A stretch of 64,000 nucleotides of DNA, from assembly GCA_015501075.1 (NCBI GenBank), contig JADNYJ010000128.1:1-64000 (forward strand), given 5' to 3'. A program made the translations under genes and the position numbers. This stretch comes from Gymnopilus junonius. Lineage: Eukaryota; Basidiomycota; Agaricomycetes; Agaricales; Galerinaceae. The notes beneath the pieces are model-generated. The model made no database searches and had not been told where the DNA came from. It was given only the letters and a program-made list of their open reading frames with translations. Positions 43,786 to 56,686 of this stretch are shown in pieces; the first letter of the stretch is position 1; each line of letters starts with the position of its first letter.

Positions 43786-44137
43786 GTTCATTTTGGTTAA
43801 AATGTCATGTGACTTTTGATCCTGATGTTGTTACATTTTTGTATCTGAAGATATTACATGCCTATAGCATCCTCTATTCTCTGTTATGTTCCCTAAAACT
43901 CTTGGAAAGTGTACAGTGGATTTCATAGTTTGCAAAGAAGTAAGTACAATAAAGTCCTCTAAGGCCCTTAGAAAGTATATAGTGAATTTTGTAGTTTGCA
44001 AAGAATTAAGTATACTAAAGCTATACAAATCCATATAAAGCATTTTCAAAGTCTTTCAAGGACACCTACAGGCTCTGAAGTCTCTGTAAAGATTCAAATT
44101 GCCTGAGATGTCCAGAAGCAAAAAGTCCTTTTCCTGA

Positions 44138-44180
44138 TGTCCCACTCAGTCCCACTCAGTCCCACTCAGTCCCACTCAGT
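44138..44180. repeat. GTCCCACTCA short tandem repeat
   Basis: Four consecutive copies of the 10-bp unit GTCCCACTCA, followed by GTTCCAACTT. It is the same core as the minisatellite at 45640. Confidence 0.85.
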
Positions 44181-45639
44181 TCCAACTTATTCTAGCCAGT
44201 TTTGCAAATCACATAGATAGATATAGGGACTTTGATCAATCAGGCTACTTTAAAAAGTGCTTCTTAATAAATGTTGTACTTCTAGTGAGTCTTAGGTTCA
44301 ATTTACATATGTGCTATTCAGTTTTAATTTGCTGTATATAATACATTGATACACCTGATGTAGGAAGGTGTGAACAAAGCTTAAAATACACACCATCTTC
44401 TCTTGAATTTATTGCTTTGCATCTAGAGTATGGACTAGCTTATGTGTTTCTTGCATTTTGGCAAGAAAATAGTATTTTTGCTTTGAATCCATGCTAGGTG
44501 TGAATTTAGCAATGCCACTAGTTCATTGGATGTCTTCTGGAATAGGGAGAATACCAAGGACTTCAGAGGTACAATATAGAGGCTCCCATTAATCTACCCT
44601 GTGAGTTCATAAGAGTCAATAAACACATTGCAAAGAGTGCTTAAATGTTTCTAAATCTCATTTGTAGTCTATATAGAAAAATAACTTTAGTATCACAAAA
44701 TTTGAAATATACACCACCTTCTGTTGAATTTGTTCCTCATGCACAGCAATATATTGGTAGGCCACCAGCTTTTTTGGCCAAACCTATAGCTGTGCAGAGT
44801 GCAATACTAGGCAAATCAGATAAAAATCCATCTCTGATAAGGTCAAGGATACTGTGTGCTGTCTGCCATATGTATGAGTTTGTTGAACAGAAAAATACCA
44901 CTAGTTGCATCTTTGAAAAGTCTATAGGTTTTGGAAAACATTTGCAACCCTTGGACAAAGAATGTTAATCAAACCAGGCTATTGAAGCCAGCCTATTATC
45001 TACTTCTATAAGAAAATCTCAGTCTCCCAAGTCTTCATTTCAGACATTGTTAGCTATTTTGACTTTATATGTAAATTGTAAGGTGGACAAACCAAACTTA
45101 TTGAAAAACTCATCCTCATGGGAGGTGAATCAGCAACAGTCACTGGTAATACACCACAAAATAATTCTTTATCAATCAAAACTCTCTAGTGGATAGAGCA
45201 CAAAATTTAGAGCTAGGGTGAGTTTGCACTATGAAAAATGCCTCCAGAAGAGCAAATTTTATTTGTTAATCTATGAAAAAAACATACACAATTTCTTAGG
45301 CGGAAAAGGCACAGACTGATGATACTAAGCATTATGAGATTAGAATACAGATAATGTGATAGAGCTTGCACCAAAGACTAGAGAGGTTTCAAGAAAAAAA
45401 ATAATCTACCAAAAAATAAAAATCTCCAGTGAGCACATTCTATAAATGAGTGCCTGGCTCTACCTTGAAATTTTGATGAATCTCTGTAATGAGAAACTGA
45501 ACATACCTATGTGCCCATTACTGTCTCAATTATAATTAATTACTTTATTATCCTAATTTTCCTACCATGGTTTATTTATCTGCAGCCCAGAGTCTGGCCA
45601 TCATAGCTGTTCTGCACTATGGCAAACAAAAGTCCTACC

Positions 45640-45960
45640 TACATATTCTCAACCCAGTTCCAACCTAGTCCCATCCAGTCCAACCTAGTCCCATCCAGTC
45701 CCAACCTAGTCTCACTTAGTCCCAAGTCAGTCCCATCAGTCCCAACTCAGTCCCAACTCAGTCCCAGGGAGTCCCAACTCAGTCCCAACTCAGTCCCACC
45801 TAGTCCCAACTTAGTCCTATCCAGTCCCAACCCAGTCCCACTCATCCCATGGGAGTCCCAGGGAGTCCTAGGGATTCTATGGAGTCCCACTAGACTCCCA
45901 AGGAGTCCCACTAGACTCCCAAGGAGTCCCAGGGAGTCCCAGGGATTGTGGAGTCCAGAG
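45640..45960. repeat. GTCCCA minisatellite
   Basis: About 320 bp of irregular units built on (C)AGTCCCA plus ACTC, ACCT or GGG spacers of 8-14 bp. The second half turns to GGAGTCCCA. Long frames on both strands here are by-products of the repeat. Confidence 0.85.
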
Positions 45961-47050
45961 ACAATTTGGGTGGGAGTGCTAAGTACTGATGTAAGTCTTA
46001 TATCAAATCCTGAAATGGAAAGCACACCAGTTATTAAAGACACCATCAGTTTGGTCCCCAAAAGGACATATGCAACCTTGCCCAAAGATGAGCAGGGTTG
46101 AACTAGGGTACAGTCAGGAGTAACTGGTCATACTGGAGTCATGGGCTGCTGCTGGGTGTGTGGACCTTGCAGGGTAGGGTGAGGTTGGAGTAGTCAATAT
46201 GATCCCATTCAGATTGGGCACTTTCATTCCAGTAAGAATCAGTGTGATACAAAGGGGGCAAAGAGATGGTTCTTGATGCATTGGGCTCTGGAACTGTGAT
46301 CCATTAGGAGCTAATAGGCAAAGCCAAAGAAGAGAGGAAAGGGGGAGGTGGGGGTATTCAATAAGGTAATCTGAATTTGAGCACTTACCCGGAGGAGCAG
46401 CAGAACCAGAGCACTGTGAGTGAACAAGGGCCTGAAAGTAACTAGGAAATACTTTGTAGACCACTCATATTAATAAAGAAAAACCAACTTACAGGCATCC
46501 TCATCTTCATCTTCATCATCAGCATGGCCTTTCTTTTGGGAGTCTTTGGGAGGTCATTCTTGTCTGAAATCAATGATATGTGAGAGAACATCTGATGATT
46601 ATGGTAGACTCCTTACCAGACATTGCAGAGTGACTGGGAGAGTGAGTGGGTGGTGAAAAGTAACAAGGAATGTAAGTACACACAATGGTAATACTCATGA
46701 TTCTCAACATCAAGCATAACCATTAGATCACAACAATTACATGTGCAATTTAACAAACACATGTGCCATTGCAATTGACATGATATGACCTTTGTACATC
46801 TTTGATTCATTGTTAACTGAAGAATGTAATGTGTATTCTTTTTATTTCTGCATCTACAATGTCTTCTCCTCTTCATGTGGTCTCTGCTGATTCCTCGCCT
46901 CCTGTGATCTCACCTGCCCAACCTGCCTAGCTTAGTGATCCTCCTGTGGTTGAAGTAGTAGTCACAACCAAGGCATTGCCTTTGTCTCCACCTCCCTCGA
47001 CTTCCCCATCTCCCACCCCAAGCAGCTCTGTGTCTCCTGATGTAACTTTG
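45961..47050. other. No gene supported
   Basis: Short frames on both strands without motifs. A minus frame (46464-46114) is Pro/Ser-rich and unconvincing. Confidence 0.35.
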
Positions 47051-47054
47051 GCTG

Positions 47055-48596
47055 AAGTGAACAACATGCATACCAGCTAAACCCTGCAACCTATGCCAAC
47101 CATTACCCTGATTCTTTTGTGCAAACATCCAGGAAGCTCACAAAGCTTTCTGACACTCAAAAGGCCTTCAAGAAGCTTCAACAACAAATCAATCAAAAGA
47201 ACCATCAAAAGCTTATTGAAGAATTTGATATCCTGCTTGCACAACATGCTGAAGAGCAAGCAGAACTTGCAGAATGGCACAACATCAAAGCAGAATACCT
47301 CAAGAAGCTCAAGGGTACCTCAAAACACTTCAAATTAAAAAGATAAGTAAACATTGAAAATGCAAAGATACATTGGAAATCTCTGGAGATGAACACAGGT
47401 ATGTGAAACCTTGTGCTCTGCATGATGACTCAACTAATTTTTAAGCATAGATCATGACCCAGGCCGATGTCTGCAGATTACCAACCTCTGCCAGTTAGTG
47501 AAAGATGATCTGCCTCTTCAAAATCTCTCAAAGGTGAAGGAGAAAGAGCTCTGAGATGAGCTCCTTTCCTCTTGAATGGAGAAGAGGCATGGGACACGTC
47601 CTACAAACAGGTCAGCAGCACAGGACTACCAACATACTCTTGAGCAGGTGAACAATGAGGTGAGCATAATGACCTATTCAATTTCATAATACTGACTTGT
47701 TCTTTCTCAGATTACCTTCTTCTCCAAGTGTACTGGTGCCAGTACTGTATGTTTCTTTACAAGAACCAATCTTGAAGACAGCTATGAACTGAATTGGGTA
47801 TGCTCTACAAATGCTGCTAACTTCATAAAGGACAGTCTCGGCTGTAATATGTGGGACATCACAAGATTATTTAAACAGTGGGCATGTACAAAGGCAAAGG
47901 GTGAGTATGCTGTCTAGTCTGTCTTCAATTTCATTACCTCTCTGATATATCAATCTAGTTTACAAGCCAGACTCTTTTGCATTCCTCTGTGAGCAGTGTA
48001 GCAAGTTAATTAATGGCAGCCTCAGTACATTGACCCACTCTCACTCTCCCATCTACAATTTACTGACTGCAGAGGTAGAAACCACATCAAGACTGGAAAC
48101 CATAGCAATGAATTACCAAAACTATGACTGCCAGATTGTTCAGAGGTTAGGTGTTAAACTCATTGGTTGGACATATCATTCAATGGTCAGTCCCTTCAAC
48201 ATTCACACTGTTGATAATCTGAGGATCCTTTGGGATGCTCTTGTCTGCAGGGCTTGCTTTTGGATGCGCCTGTCAAAGGGAGAGATGACACATCATATGG
48301 CAGCTCTGGAGGAACATGAGGCAGCTGGAGAAATCATGAGGAAGAAGAGAAAGGAGCAGTCTGATAAAGGCATGCCAAAGGGACCAAGGAAGAAGGTGTC
48401 TAGTCAGGAAGATGACAATGATGATGATGAAGAAAGTAATGAGTTGGAAGCTGGACCATCAAAGAAGAGGAAGGTTGAAACCCACAAGAAAGGGAAAAGA
48501 AAGTCTGCAGTATCACACAAGGTCAACCCAACAAAGGCTAAGGCTCAAGTACCCCCCAGCAGAGAGTTCATTGAGGACAGTGACCTCAAGGGCTAA
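47055..48596 (+). pseudogene. Member of a dispersed basidiomycete gene family, Lys-rich C-terminus
   Basis: Plus-strand pieces are LSDTQKAFKKLQQQINQKNH with EEFDILLAQHAEEQAELAEW (47119-47346, coiled-coil-like), FFSKCTGASTVCFFTRTNLE with NMWDITRLFKQWACTKAKG (47708-47899), and an exon 47964-48596 with MNYQNYDCQIVQRLGVKLIG, WDALVCRACFWMRL and a basic tail (KKRKVETHKKGKRKS, likely nuclear). The order CTG..FF.TR, D..R..EQWA, NY..Y......GV.L.GW, AL..G.C.W matches a multi-copy hypothetical family I recall from mushroom genomes, function unknown. Exon joins between 47346 and 47700 are unclear and may be broken. Confidence 0.5.
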
Positions 48597-49038
48597 CCTC
48601 CTCTTTTTCCTTCATTGTTACCTAGTCACTTCTCTTCTCATGTACACACCACTATAACATTGTCATTATATTTCTACATAATACATCTACTACTAGTCAA
48701 AATCTTGAAGGGGATGGATAATTATTGAGGGAGATAGTTGAGCTTGCTGTTGATAATGATGGTGGGAACAATGATATGGTGGGACAGCCCTGTAACATCA
48801 TTGACAGGTGCTGACAGGTGTTTGATGAAGTGTGGAATCAATGTTAGAGTCTCAGAATGATAGCCTGCATGGTCCCATGATAGGAAGGAACACAGCTTAT
48901 GAAGAGGACAAGAAATTCATGCAAAGTCCATACCTAGCTAAGGTAGCTATTGACCATAGCAGAGGGAAAGTGTGTGTCAATCAAATTAGATGGGAACTAA
49001 GGTATCTTGTTCCTGTCTTACTGTTGCATTTCATTCAG
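48597..49038. other. No gene supported
   Basis: AT-rich. A plus frame at 48832-49053 lacks motifs. Confidence 0.4.
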
Positions 49039-49066
49039 TTAATAACCCCTTAGAATACAACACTGT
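49039..49066 (-). mobile_element. Solo 28-bp hAT terminal repeat
   Basis: The reverse complement reads CAGTGTTGTATTCTAAGGGG plus 8 more bases. It matches the left end of the hAT at 49451 with one mismatch. TTCA occurs on both sides. A related sequence without the insert exists, inverted, at about 52824-52850. Confidence 0.7.
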
Positions 49067-49294
49067 TCAATTCACCAGTCATGGGTCACAGGCCCTCCAA
49101 AATCAGTGAAATGTCACAGTTGTCCATGGTCACAAGGCTGAGTGGTGAAACCATTTGATGGCCATAAATTTGGTCATTTTTGTGCTTAAAATTGCAAAAA
49201 ATCACCCCAGAACTGGTAAACTGCCACTCTGGCATTCTTAAATTACTAGAAATAAAAGTTGTGAGACTGTAATTAGTTAAACTAAGTATTTTGT

Positions 49295-49440
49295 GGCTTA
49301 GAGGTCAATGTCCGAGTCTTCATAACTGGGTTTGATATCATGCTACCAAAATCAGATAGATGATTGCTATGTAAGTAGTCAAAAAAGAATACATCAGGTG
49401 AGAATTGAACCCACTGCCTAGAGCAGTCATTGAACTACTT
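49295..49440. repeat. tRNA-like motifs in both orientations
   Basis: On plus, GTGGCTTAGAGG...GGGTTTGATATC (49293-49340). On minus, GGTTCAATTCTC (about 49408) is preceded by a CTGCTCTAGGCAG arm. Both look like decayed tRNA-derived SINE heads. Neither forms a full tRNA. Confidence 0.4.
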
Positions 49441-49450
49441 TGATGCATAC

Positions 49451-52400
49451 CAGTGTTGTATTCTAAGGGGTTAATAACCCTTGAAATCATTCTTAAGATT
49501 TAAGGCCTTAATATTGATTTTAATTAAGGGTAAATTAAGGTATTATTAAGGGCAAGCCCAAAAAAGGTAAGCGTGAGGTCAGCCTTTGAAGTCGTCACCC
49601 GAACCCTCTAACTCACCATCATCTGGCGTCGGATCCTCATCTGCTTCCTCATCAGCAAGCAGCTCCATCAGCCTCACCTCTTTTGTATAGGCCTGTTGCC
49701 TCCGGAGGCACCGTGTTTGTTCCTCTGCACTTGTCTCTTTGTGTCCTCCAAACAGCAGGTCCAATGACCTTGGCAGCCACTTCGACCTTCCCTTACCATA
49801 CACCCTAGTCGGTAGCTCATCCTCATCAGATTCCTCATCATCATGCTCACCCTGCTTTTGTACCCACTTCACCATCTCCTTCTGCCAACTTTCACGGGTT
49901 TTAACCAGCCCTGACTGAGCCCTCAGTGACGACTCCTCACCTCCATCCTCAGATACTCCAACGCCCTCCTCCAACAAATCGGCATATCGCGGAATGGTAA
50001 GCAGCTCTGTACCTTGAGTTTATCATGGTTTTGATGTTTTGCACATTCTTCAAAGAATCCGGCCTCTTTATGTGAGGCTCGAATGTCTGCTCCAACCTAT
50101 CATGAAAATGTGTGAAGATCACATCAAGGATTGAGGTAAAGTACATACCTTCACCATTTTCTCTAGCCTTGGTAGCTTAAGATGATTTTGCAGCCTTGTT
50201 TTCTTTATTTTTAGATTGGAAAAATTATGTTCCAACCCTGCCTGGTTTATGGAGAGTCCAAGGAGGAGAAGCATGAAGTCAGCCAGTTCAGCAATGGATG
50301 TTCTCAAAAGGGACTTCCACATGGTGATTGGATTATTGCCCTTGTACTCAGGTGAGTAGTTATCAATAAGATATATATCTGAACTCACATGAACTGCATA
50401 AATATTCCTTGTTCTTCACCCAATCCTCAAAAATATCTGTCAATCCAAGGTATGCTAAAAAGGCTGCAGAAACTTCGGTCTTCTTTTTCACCATTGTTTC
50501 TTGATATTTCTTTTCTTCATCTTCAGTTCTAGGAACTTTGGGAGGGCGAGCATATGCGCTCATATATCTGAGAGATAATTAGGATGAATTAAATAGTATG
50601 GCATCGACTCACCTGTAGAAGCAATGTATTAAGTGTAAATGGACTGACCATTGCTGCATCCCCAAAACATGAAAGGCCTTCGAACGGATTGAGGACAAGT
50701 GCCAGTACAAATATAGGCTGGTCGAGGGCTTCCACCGCTTCTCGATCCTCTGTGTCATTCCAACCCTGATGCCGTAGTCAGGATACTTTTGGAAATACAA
50801 AAAAATGCCCAAAGGTCAACAGAGCTTGATCTGGGTGCATGGAATCTGACTGATTCATATTGAGCCCAAGACATATAGGCTCAGGTCATCAACAACACCT
50901 TTCAAGTGATGCCAGAAGCCAGAGTTCAATAGATCACAGTGAGTGTTGGCATTGTTTTCGAGCTTCTTCTTCTTTTGGTGATTTTTCTGGCACCAACCTG
51001 TGCAGAGACGATGTTTTCACAATGTGAAAATACTGCATGATGCATGGGATCCTTCAAGTCACAAAGATGATCAAAAGCAAAGAAATGTGTTCCCCAGCAT
51101 GTCAAGTTACCAACAAGTAATGACAAGACTTTGCCTGGCGGAACTGACTTTGCAGCCTGCACTTCTTCAAAAATTGTCCGGACTCTTCCATGGTTGTGAA
51201 CCCAACCGATGAGGCCCATCACCTCTTCTGCTATTGCAGCGGCCTGCTTATTGATATCAAAATAATCTCCGAGGATTAACTGGAACTGGATTACTCAGGT
51301 TAGATACCTGTTCATTAATTTGGATGTCTTGTCTCACCTGATGTGCACAGCATGCAGAGCCAAATAGCCATGGCCATTCTATAATCAGATCCTTTCTTCC
51401 ACGTTGACTCCCACCATCATTGTCACAGCAGAACCCGATAATCTGTATGCTATAAGTCTCCTCAGCTTTATCTATCATGTTCCCAAAGCTTTGCACATAG
51501 CTGTGCCATCCTTTCTATGACCAGTTGTGAGAATCAAGTCAATGAGGTACATCTATTGAGGATAGTGGGTGTCAGTGCAAATTTGCCAAAAGAACTGACT
51601 CACCTTTCCTCTGACAGATAGATTCACACCGCTTATTGCATTTCTAGATGAATCTTTCCAACCATCCAATGTAAGAACAGCATATTCACCCCCCAACTTC
51701 GCCCTTAAGCTGTCCATCACCATGTCATTGGCAGAGTCAAGCAGGCATCCAGAGATATCTTGATGAGAAGGAAGAGCACAGTCTGCTTGAGAGCAGAAAA
51801 GAAGGAAGAGGATAATGACTTTGGGATCCTCTATCCATCAGAATGGGAGGTTGGCCGAGATGGTTGCACGAAGGACTTGCTGTTGTATGATCTTGATCTG
51901 CTCCTCTGAAAAAGGTATGTCAATTCCTCGGAAAACCTTCAATTGAGTTTGCTTCATGGATGACTTAATGTTGTTTAGCAGCTTTCTCTTGACTGTTTTT
52001 GAGGTGCTACCCTCATCATCTCCCTCTTCATCTGAATCCTCACGGCTCCACTTCCCCTTCCTCTTTTTCCAAGCTGCCTCCTTATCTGATGCCCTCAGCT
52101 ATTGTGCAAATGCTCGTGCCTCTTCTGATGCATTCGGGCAAGGAGAGACCTTGTTTTTCCCAAGGATATGAGCTAGCATCGAGTCTTTTACACCTAGGAC
52201 ACCACCAACATCATTTTCAAAGGCTATTTGAATGGTAAGCATTGTTTTAAGCTCAGCAGGACATGGATCTCACCATCAACAAGCCAGGACTGCCCATCCA
52301 GTTGGGGATGTCCATTTTCATCCAACTTGAGCTTGGCTCCTGGAGGACATATCTCGTCAAGGCATCCACGACAGTGAGCTTGGTCATGTGATCCATTCTG

Positions 52401-52703
52401 CTTCTTGCCAGGGATGAAATACTTCCATATAGGCTTCCTTGCTGCAGGCATAGAAGATGAGGACACACACAAGTGCTCATTGGTAGGAAAGATGGTCTGA
52501 TAAATTTGCTTTTCATTGCCCTCCCCAATTTCAAATTATCCATGTGCACATCATTCATGCAATGACCATTGGTAATATTACATTAGTCATTTTTAAGGCC
52601 TTAAGTTAAGGGTTAGGATCATTCATCGCTGATTCTAAGATTTAACTTAAAATGTAATTAAGGCTTAAACATTATTAACCCCAAGGCCTTAGCTTCAACA
52701 CTG
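49451..52703 (-). mobile_element. Second hAT element, decayed (3.25 kb)
   Basis: The left end CAGTGTTGTATTCTAAGG and inverted right end CAGTGTTGAAGCTAAGG share CAGTGTTG and an internal GGGGTTAATAA block. The flanks ATGCATAC (49443-49450) and ACGTATAC (52704-52711) look like an 8-bp duplication with two C/T differences. Subterminal zones at both ends are rich in TTAAGG/CCTTAA words. The transposase is on the minus strand. Confidence 0.75.
49579..52472 (-). pseudogene. hAT transposase (decayed) with BED finger and C-terminal dimerisation domain
   Basis: N-terminal KPIWKYFIPGKKQNGSHDQ with AHCRGC (BED-like, 52472-52380). Next come LLDSANDMVMDSLRAKLGGE with AVLTLDGWKDSSRNAISGVN (about 51760-51640, DUF659-like core), IQIIGFCCDNDGGSQRGRKD (51440-51400, second Asp region) and HCENIVSAQVGARKITK. 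The hAT C-terminal block is IAELADFMLLLLGLSINQAG with LEHNFSNLKIKKTRLQNHLK (50320-50160), followed by an acidic tail to 49579. In-frame stops (near 52110, 51840, 50930-50800) and shifts break it. Confidence 0.8.
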
Positions 52704-52850
52704 ACGTATACTACCAGTCCACCATGACAACTCTGTAAGACCAGTGAAATTTTAGGTAGGTCACAGGTCCCAAGCCTACCTGGTAAACCTGGCATTTCAC
52801 TGGGCAGGTCACAGGTCACAGGGGGTGGTGAATTGAATGAAATGCAACAG
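52704..52850. repeat. Foldback repeat flanking the second hAT
   Basis: CCAGTGAAATTT...AGGTAGG (about 52740-52762) is complementary to CCTACCTGG...GCATTTCACTGG (about 52774-52802). GGTCACAGGTC-type words repeat inside. The segment 52795-52850 is an inverted, related copy of 49015-49120 on the other side of the hAT. Confidence 0.65.
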
Positions 52851-52855
52851 TATGC

Positions 52856-52945
52856 AGTCCATATGGACTCTATATAGACTCTATGTGGACTTCTACTCCA
52901 TATGAGCTTCACATGGACTTCACATGGACTCCATATAGAGTCAAT
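52856..52945. repeat. Cluster of TCCATATGGA-type palindromes
   Basis: AGTCCATATGGACT (52856-52869) is a perfect 14-bp palindrome. Related words (GACTCTATATAGAC, CTCCATATGAG, ACTCCATATAGAGTC) follow to 52942. The form TCC-WWWW-GGA parallels the TCCTATAGGA arrays at 369-531 and 20778-21101. Confidence 0.7.
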
Positions 52946-52964
52946 AGGGAACAGTAAAGTACAG

Positions 52965-53249
52965 CAAAATGTGGACAATTCAAAAATGTCAAAACACAAA
53001 TGTACTTTAAATGCCATGTATCCTATATCACTAGAACCAGATTTTCAACCTGATTTCAGATCTCAAAATTTCTTTCCAAAATTCTAACTCTACGCTGAGT
53101 TATTCGCAAAATACTAGAGAAAATGTGACCAAAAGCAGAAATTTAGTAAACTACAAGTGTCCAAATGAAGTGAAACTGATTCTAAGTCTAATCTAAAGCT
53201 AACATAATGTTTATAGAACATTGTTAGAAGTGTTTGATCACTACTTCTA
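52965..53249 (-). repeat. Old truncated copia-2 LTR
   Basis: It aligns with 9880-10160 of the copia-2 LTR. Of eleven CpGs in the best-aligned 160 bp of the young LTR only two remain; most of the others became TG or CA. The LTR start and final CTAACA are missing. Confidence 0.85.
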
Positions 53250-55003
53250 CCAAATTTATGCATCCATTGTGTTCTCAAGTTGAGAAGATGTGTTTATCTT
53301 CACATTGTTATGCATGTTTCTGAGCATATCATCATCAACCTGCTCATTGAGTTGTTTATCACTGTGATGCTTGGCAGTTGCAGGACTTTGGTGCAGAGGC
53401 TGGCATCCCATAGGGAGCTACCTGAAGGTGCATCAGACCTAAGGGGAAAGGAGGGAGCAGCTGGAGAGTGCATCAACCTCCAGAAAGAGGGAGGAGCAGC
53501 TACCTAAGTAGGACAACTCCTCAGATAGCCTTGTAACTCTAGGCAGAGAGATCATGTCACCCATGACTGGGAAGCAGATGTCTGGGTGCTTAGCCAGCAA
53601 GGTTAGAGGAAGGAAACCCTCAGGCAGGGTAAGAGAGCACAGCCAGATGGGAGAACAGGACAAAGGTTAACTATATTCCAAATAAGGCAGAGTCACTGCC
53701 TTAGTAGGTAACAGTAAACAAGTACAAATTGATGACTACTATCTGGCCTCTAGGCATGTATCTAATCTATCCACACATTATCACAATCACCTAAATTGAC
53801 TATTTACTCTAGAAGATACAGGAATAAGGCTTACTTAGGATACAGGGTAAACAAACATAGTTGATATTGCTTGAGACTACACCTTAACAAACTGCTAATT
53901 TTTACAAAGGGAAGAGAAGGATAACTTAGTGTCAGTAGGGGCCAGTGAGTATGCTCACATGTAAATGAAGCACCAGTGACTATTATTTGTAATGAGGTCC
54001 TGCAGCAGGGAGATATTTAGGAAATCAATTTCTAATTTTTTTCCAGTGCTGAGCAATGTCCTAGGGGCTCAGCTCCTAGCTTATGTCTTGCTCAGTGCAT
54101 GACTCCTTTTCTGCTTATTTTGTAAATAGCCAAAATCCCTGATCAAAATTGAATGTTTTGCACCAGCAAAAGTGCAAAGCAAAATACCAACATTTTACCA
54201 AATTTTAAATTTATATGTTTTCACAATTGTTTGCAAGTCACTAAAATGTTAGCAAAACCTCAAACCTTGCTGAATTTTTGGCAGTAGCAAATCATGTAAA
54301 TTTGCTGCTTGGAAAATGTATGGAAAAACTGGGCAATCCAATCTATTTTGCATGGTTGAAAATAGCAGGAAAATGTATGATTTTGAACAAGGTATGAATA
54401 CAATCTAAATTTATCATCATGCAGCACATTTGCCTTAGATGGAGTATCAAATATAAATTAAATTCTACTAATTGCAAAATTGATATCCAAATTCAAACAG
54501 CTTGCTATAAAATTTGACCTCCCCTCAAAATAGTTGGGGTACAGCAGTGCATGTTATTCTGCATTTAGCAGAGGGTCAAATTCTGAACTTTCCTATATTT
54601 AGAAAGAATTTTGTATGTTAATTTGACTCTACTTATTGTAAGATAATAATAAAGGCCAAATTCTGCCAAAAGCAGACCCAATCAGGTTCTAATTATGTAT
54701 GTCCTCCTCATAGCAAATCCAACACATAATTATTCATTTTACCAAATTCGGAATTTTGTGCTACTTACAATAAGTATTGCAAGGAATCTGCATCCCGCAC
54801 AATTAATCCTTACCAGCAGTGTAAGCATTCTATTTTTTGAATGATAAATTCCAATAGCAAATATCAAGTAAATAATATCATTAACAGGTATGATCAATAT
54901 ACAGATCAAATAGATAGATTATATCAACTATAATTATATAGTCTAAATGCCGGGTATAGAACAAGCTAGAAAAACAGAAAATAACAAGAAGACTTGGAGC
55001 CTA
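53250..55003. other. AT-rich intergenic DNA between repeats and the MAP kinase gene
   Basis: No frame over about 75 codons with motifs. The first 450 bp are moderately GC-rich with short frames on both strands; the rest is strongly AT-rich. This is the boundary between repeat-rich and gene-rich DNA, and it includes the 3' flank of the MAP kinase gene. Confidence 0.5.
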
Positions 55004-56555
<1,552 letters not shown>

Positions 56556-56686
56556 GGTTTGAACAAAAGGAAAGTGAAAGCGGAGACGGATTGGATGTCA
56601 GTCGGAATTTGCCGTACTCTTTTCCTTCCGTCATATATAGTCAGTTCTTTCCATGGTTTTCTCTTGTCTTGCCGACACCCACCAGA
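56556..56686. promoter_or_regulatory. 131-bp divergent promoter between the MAP kinase and EthD genes
   Basis: The two start codons face away from each other with 131 bp between. The segment holds pyrimidine-rich stretches toward the EthD gene (CTCTTTTCCTTCC, TTCTCTTGTC) and CATATATAG at about 56632, a possible TATA-like element. The genes may be co-regulated. Confidence 0.55.

Larger units (their letters stand above)
43230..45640. other. Old AT-rich DNA with tRNA-like relics, no gene supported
   Basis: CpG-poor. Short frames (for example 44645-44968) lack family features. Two tRNA-like pieces (about 43710-43785 and 45185-45240) and four tandem GTCCCACTCA units (44140-44180) are described separately. 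Confidence 0.4.

Noticed and set aside
45619..46101. Long Ser/Pro-rich frame and its antisense partner
   Set aside because: Both are generated by the GTCCCA minisatellite; open frames on both strands of a short repeat are not evidence of a gene.
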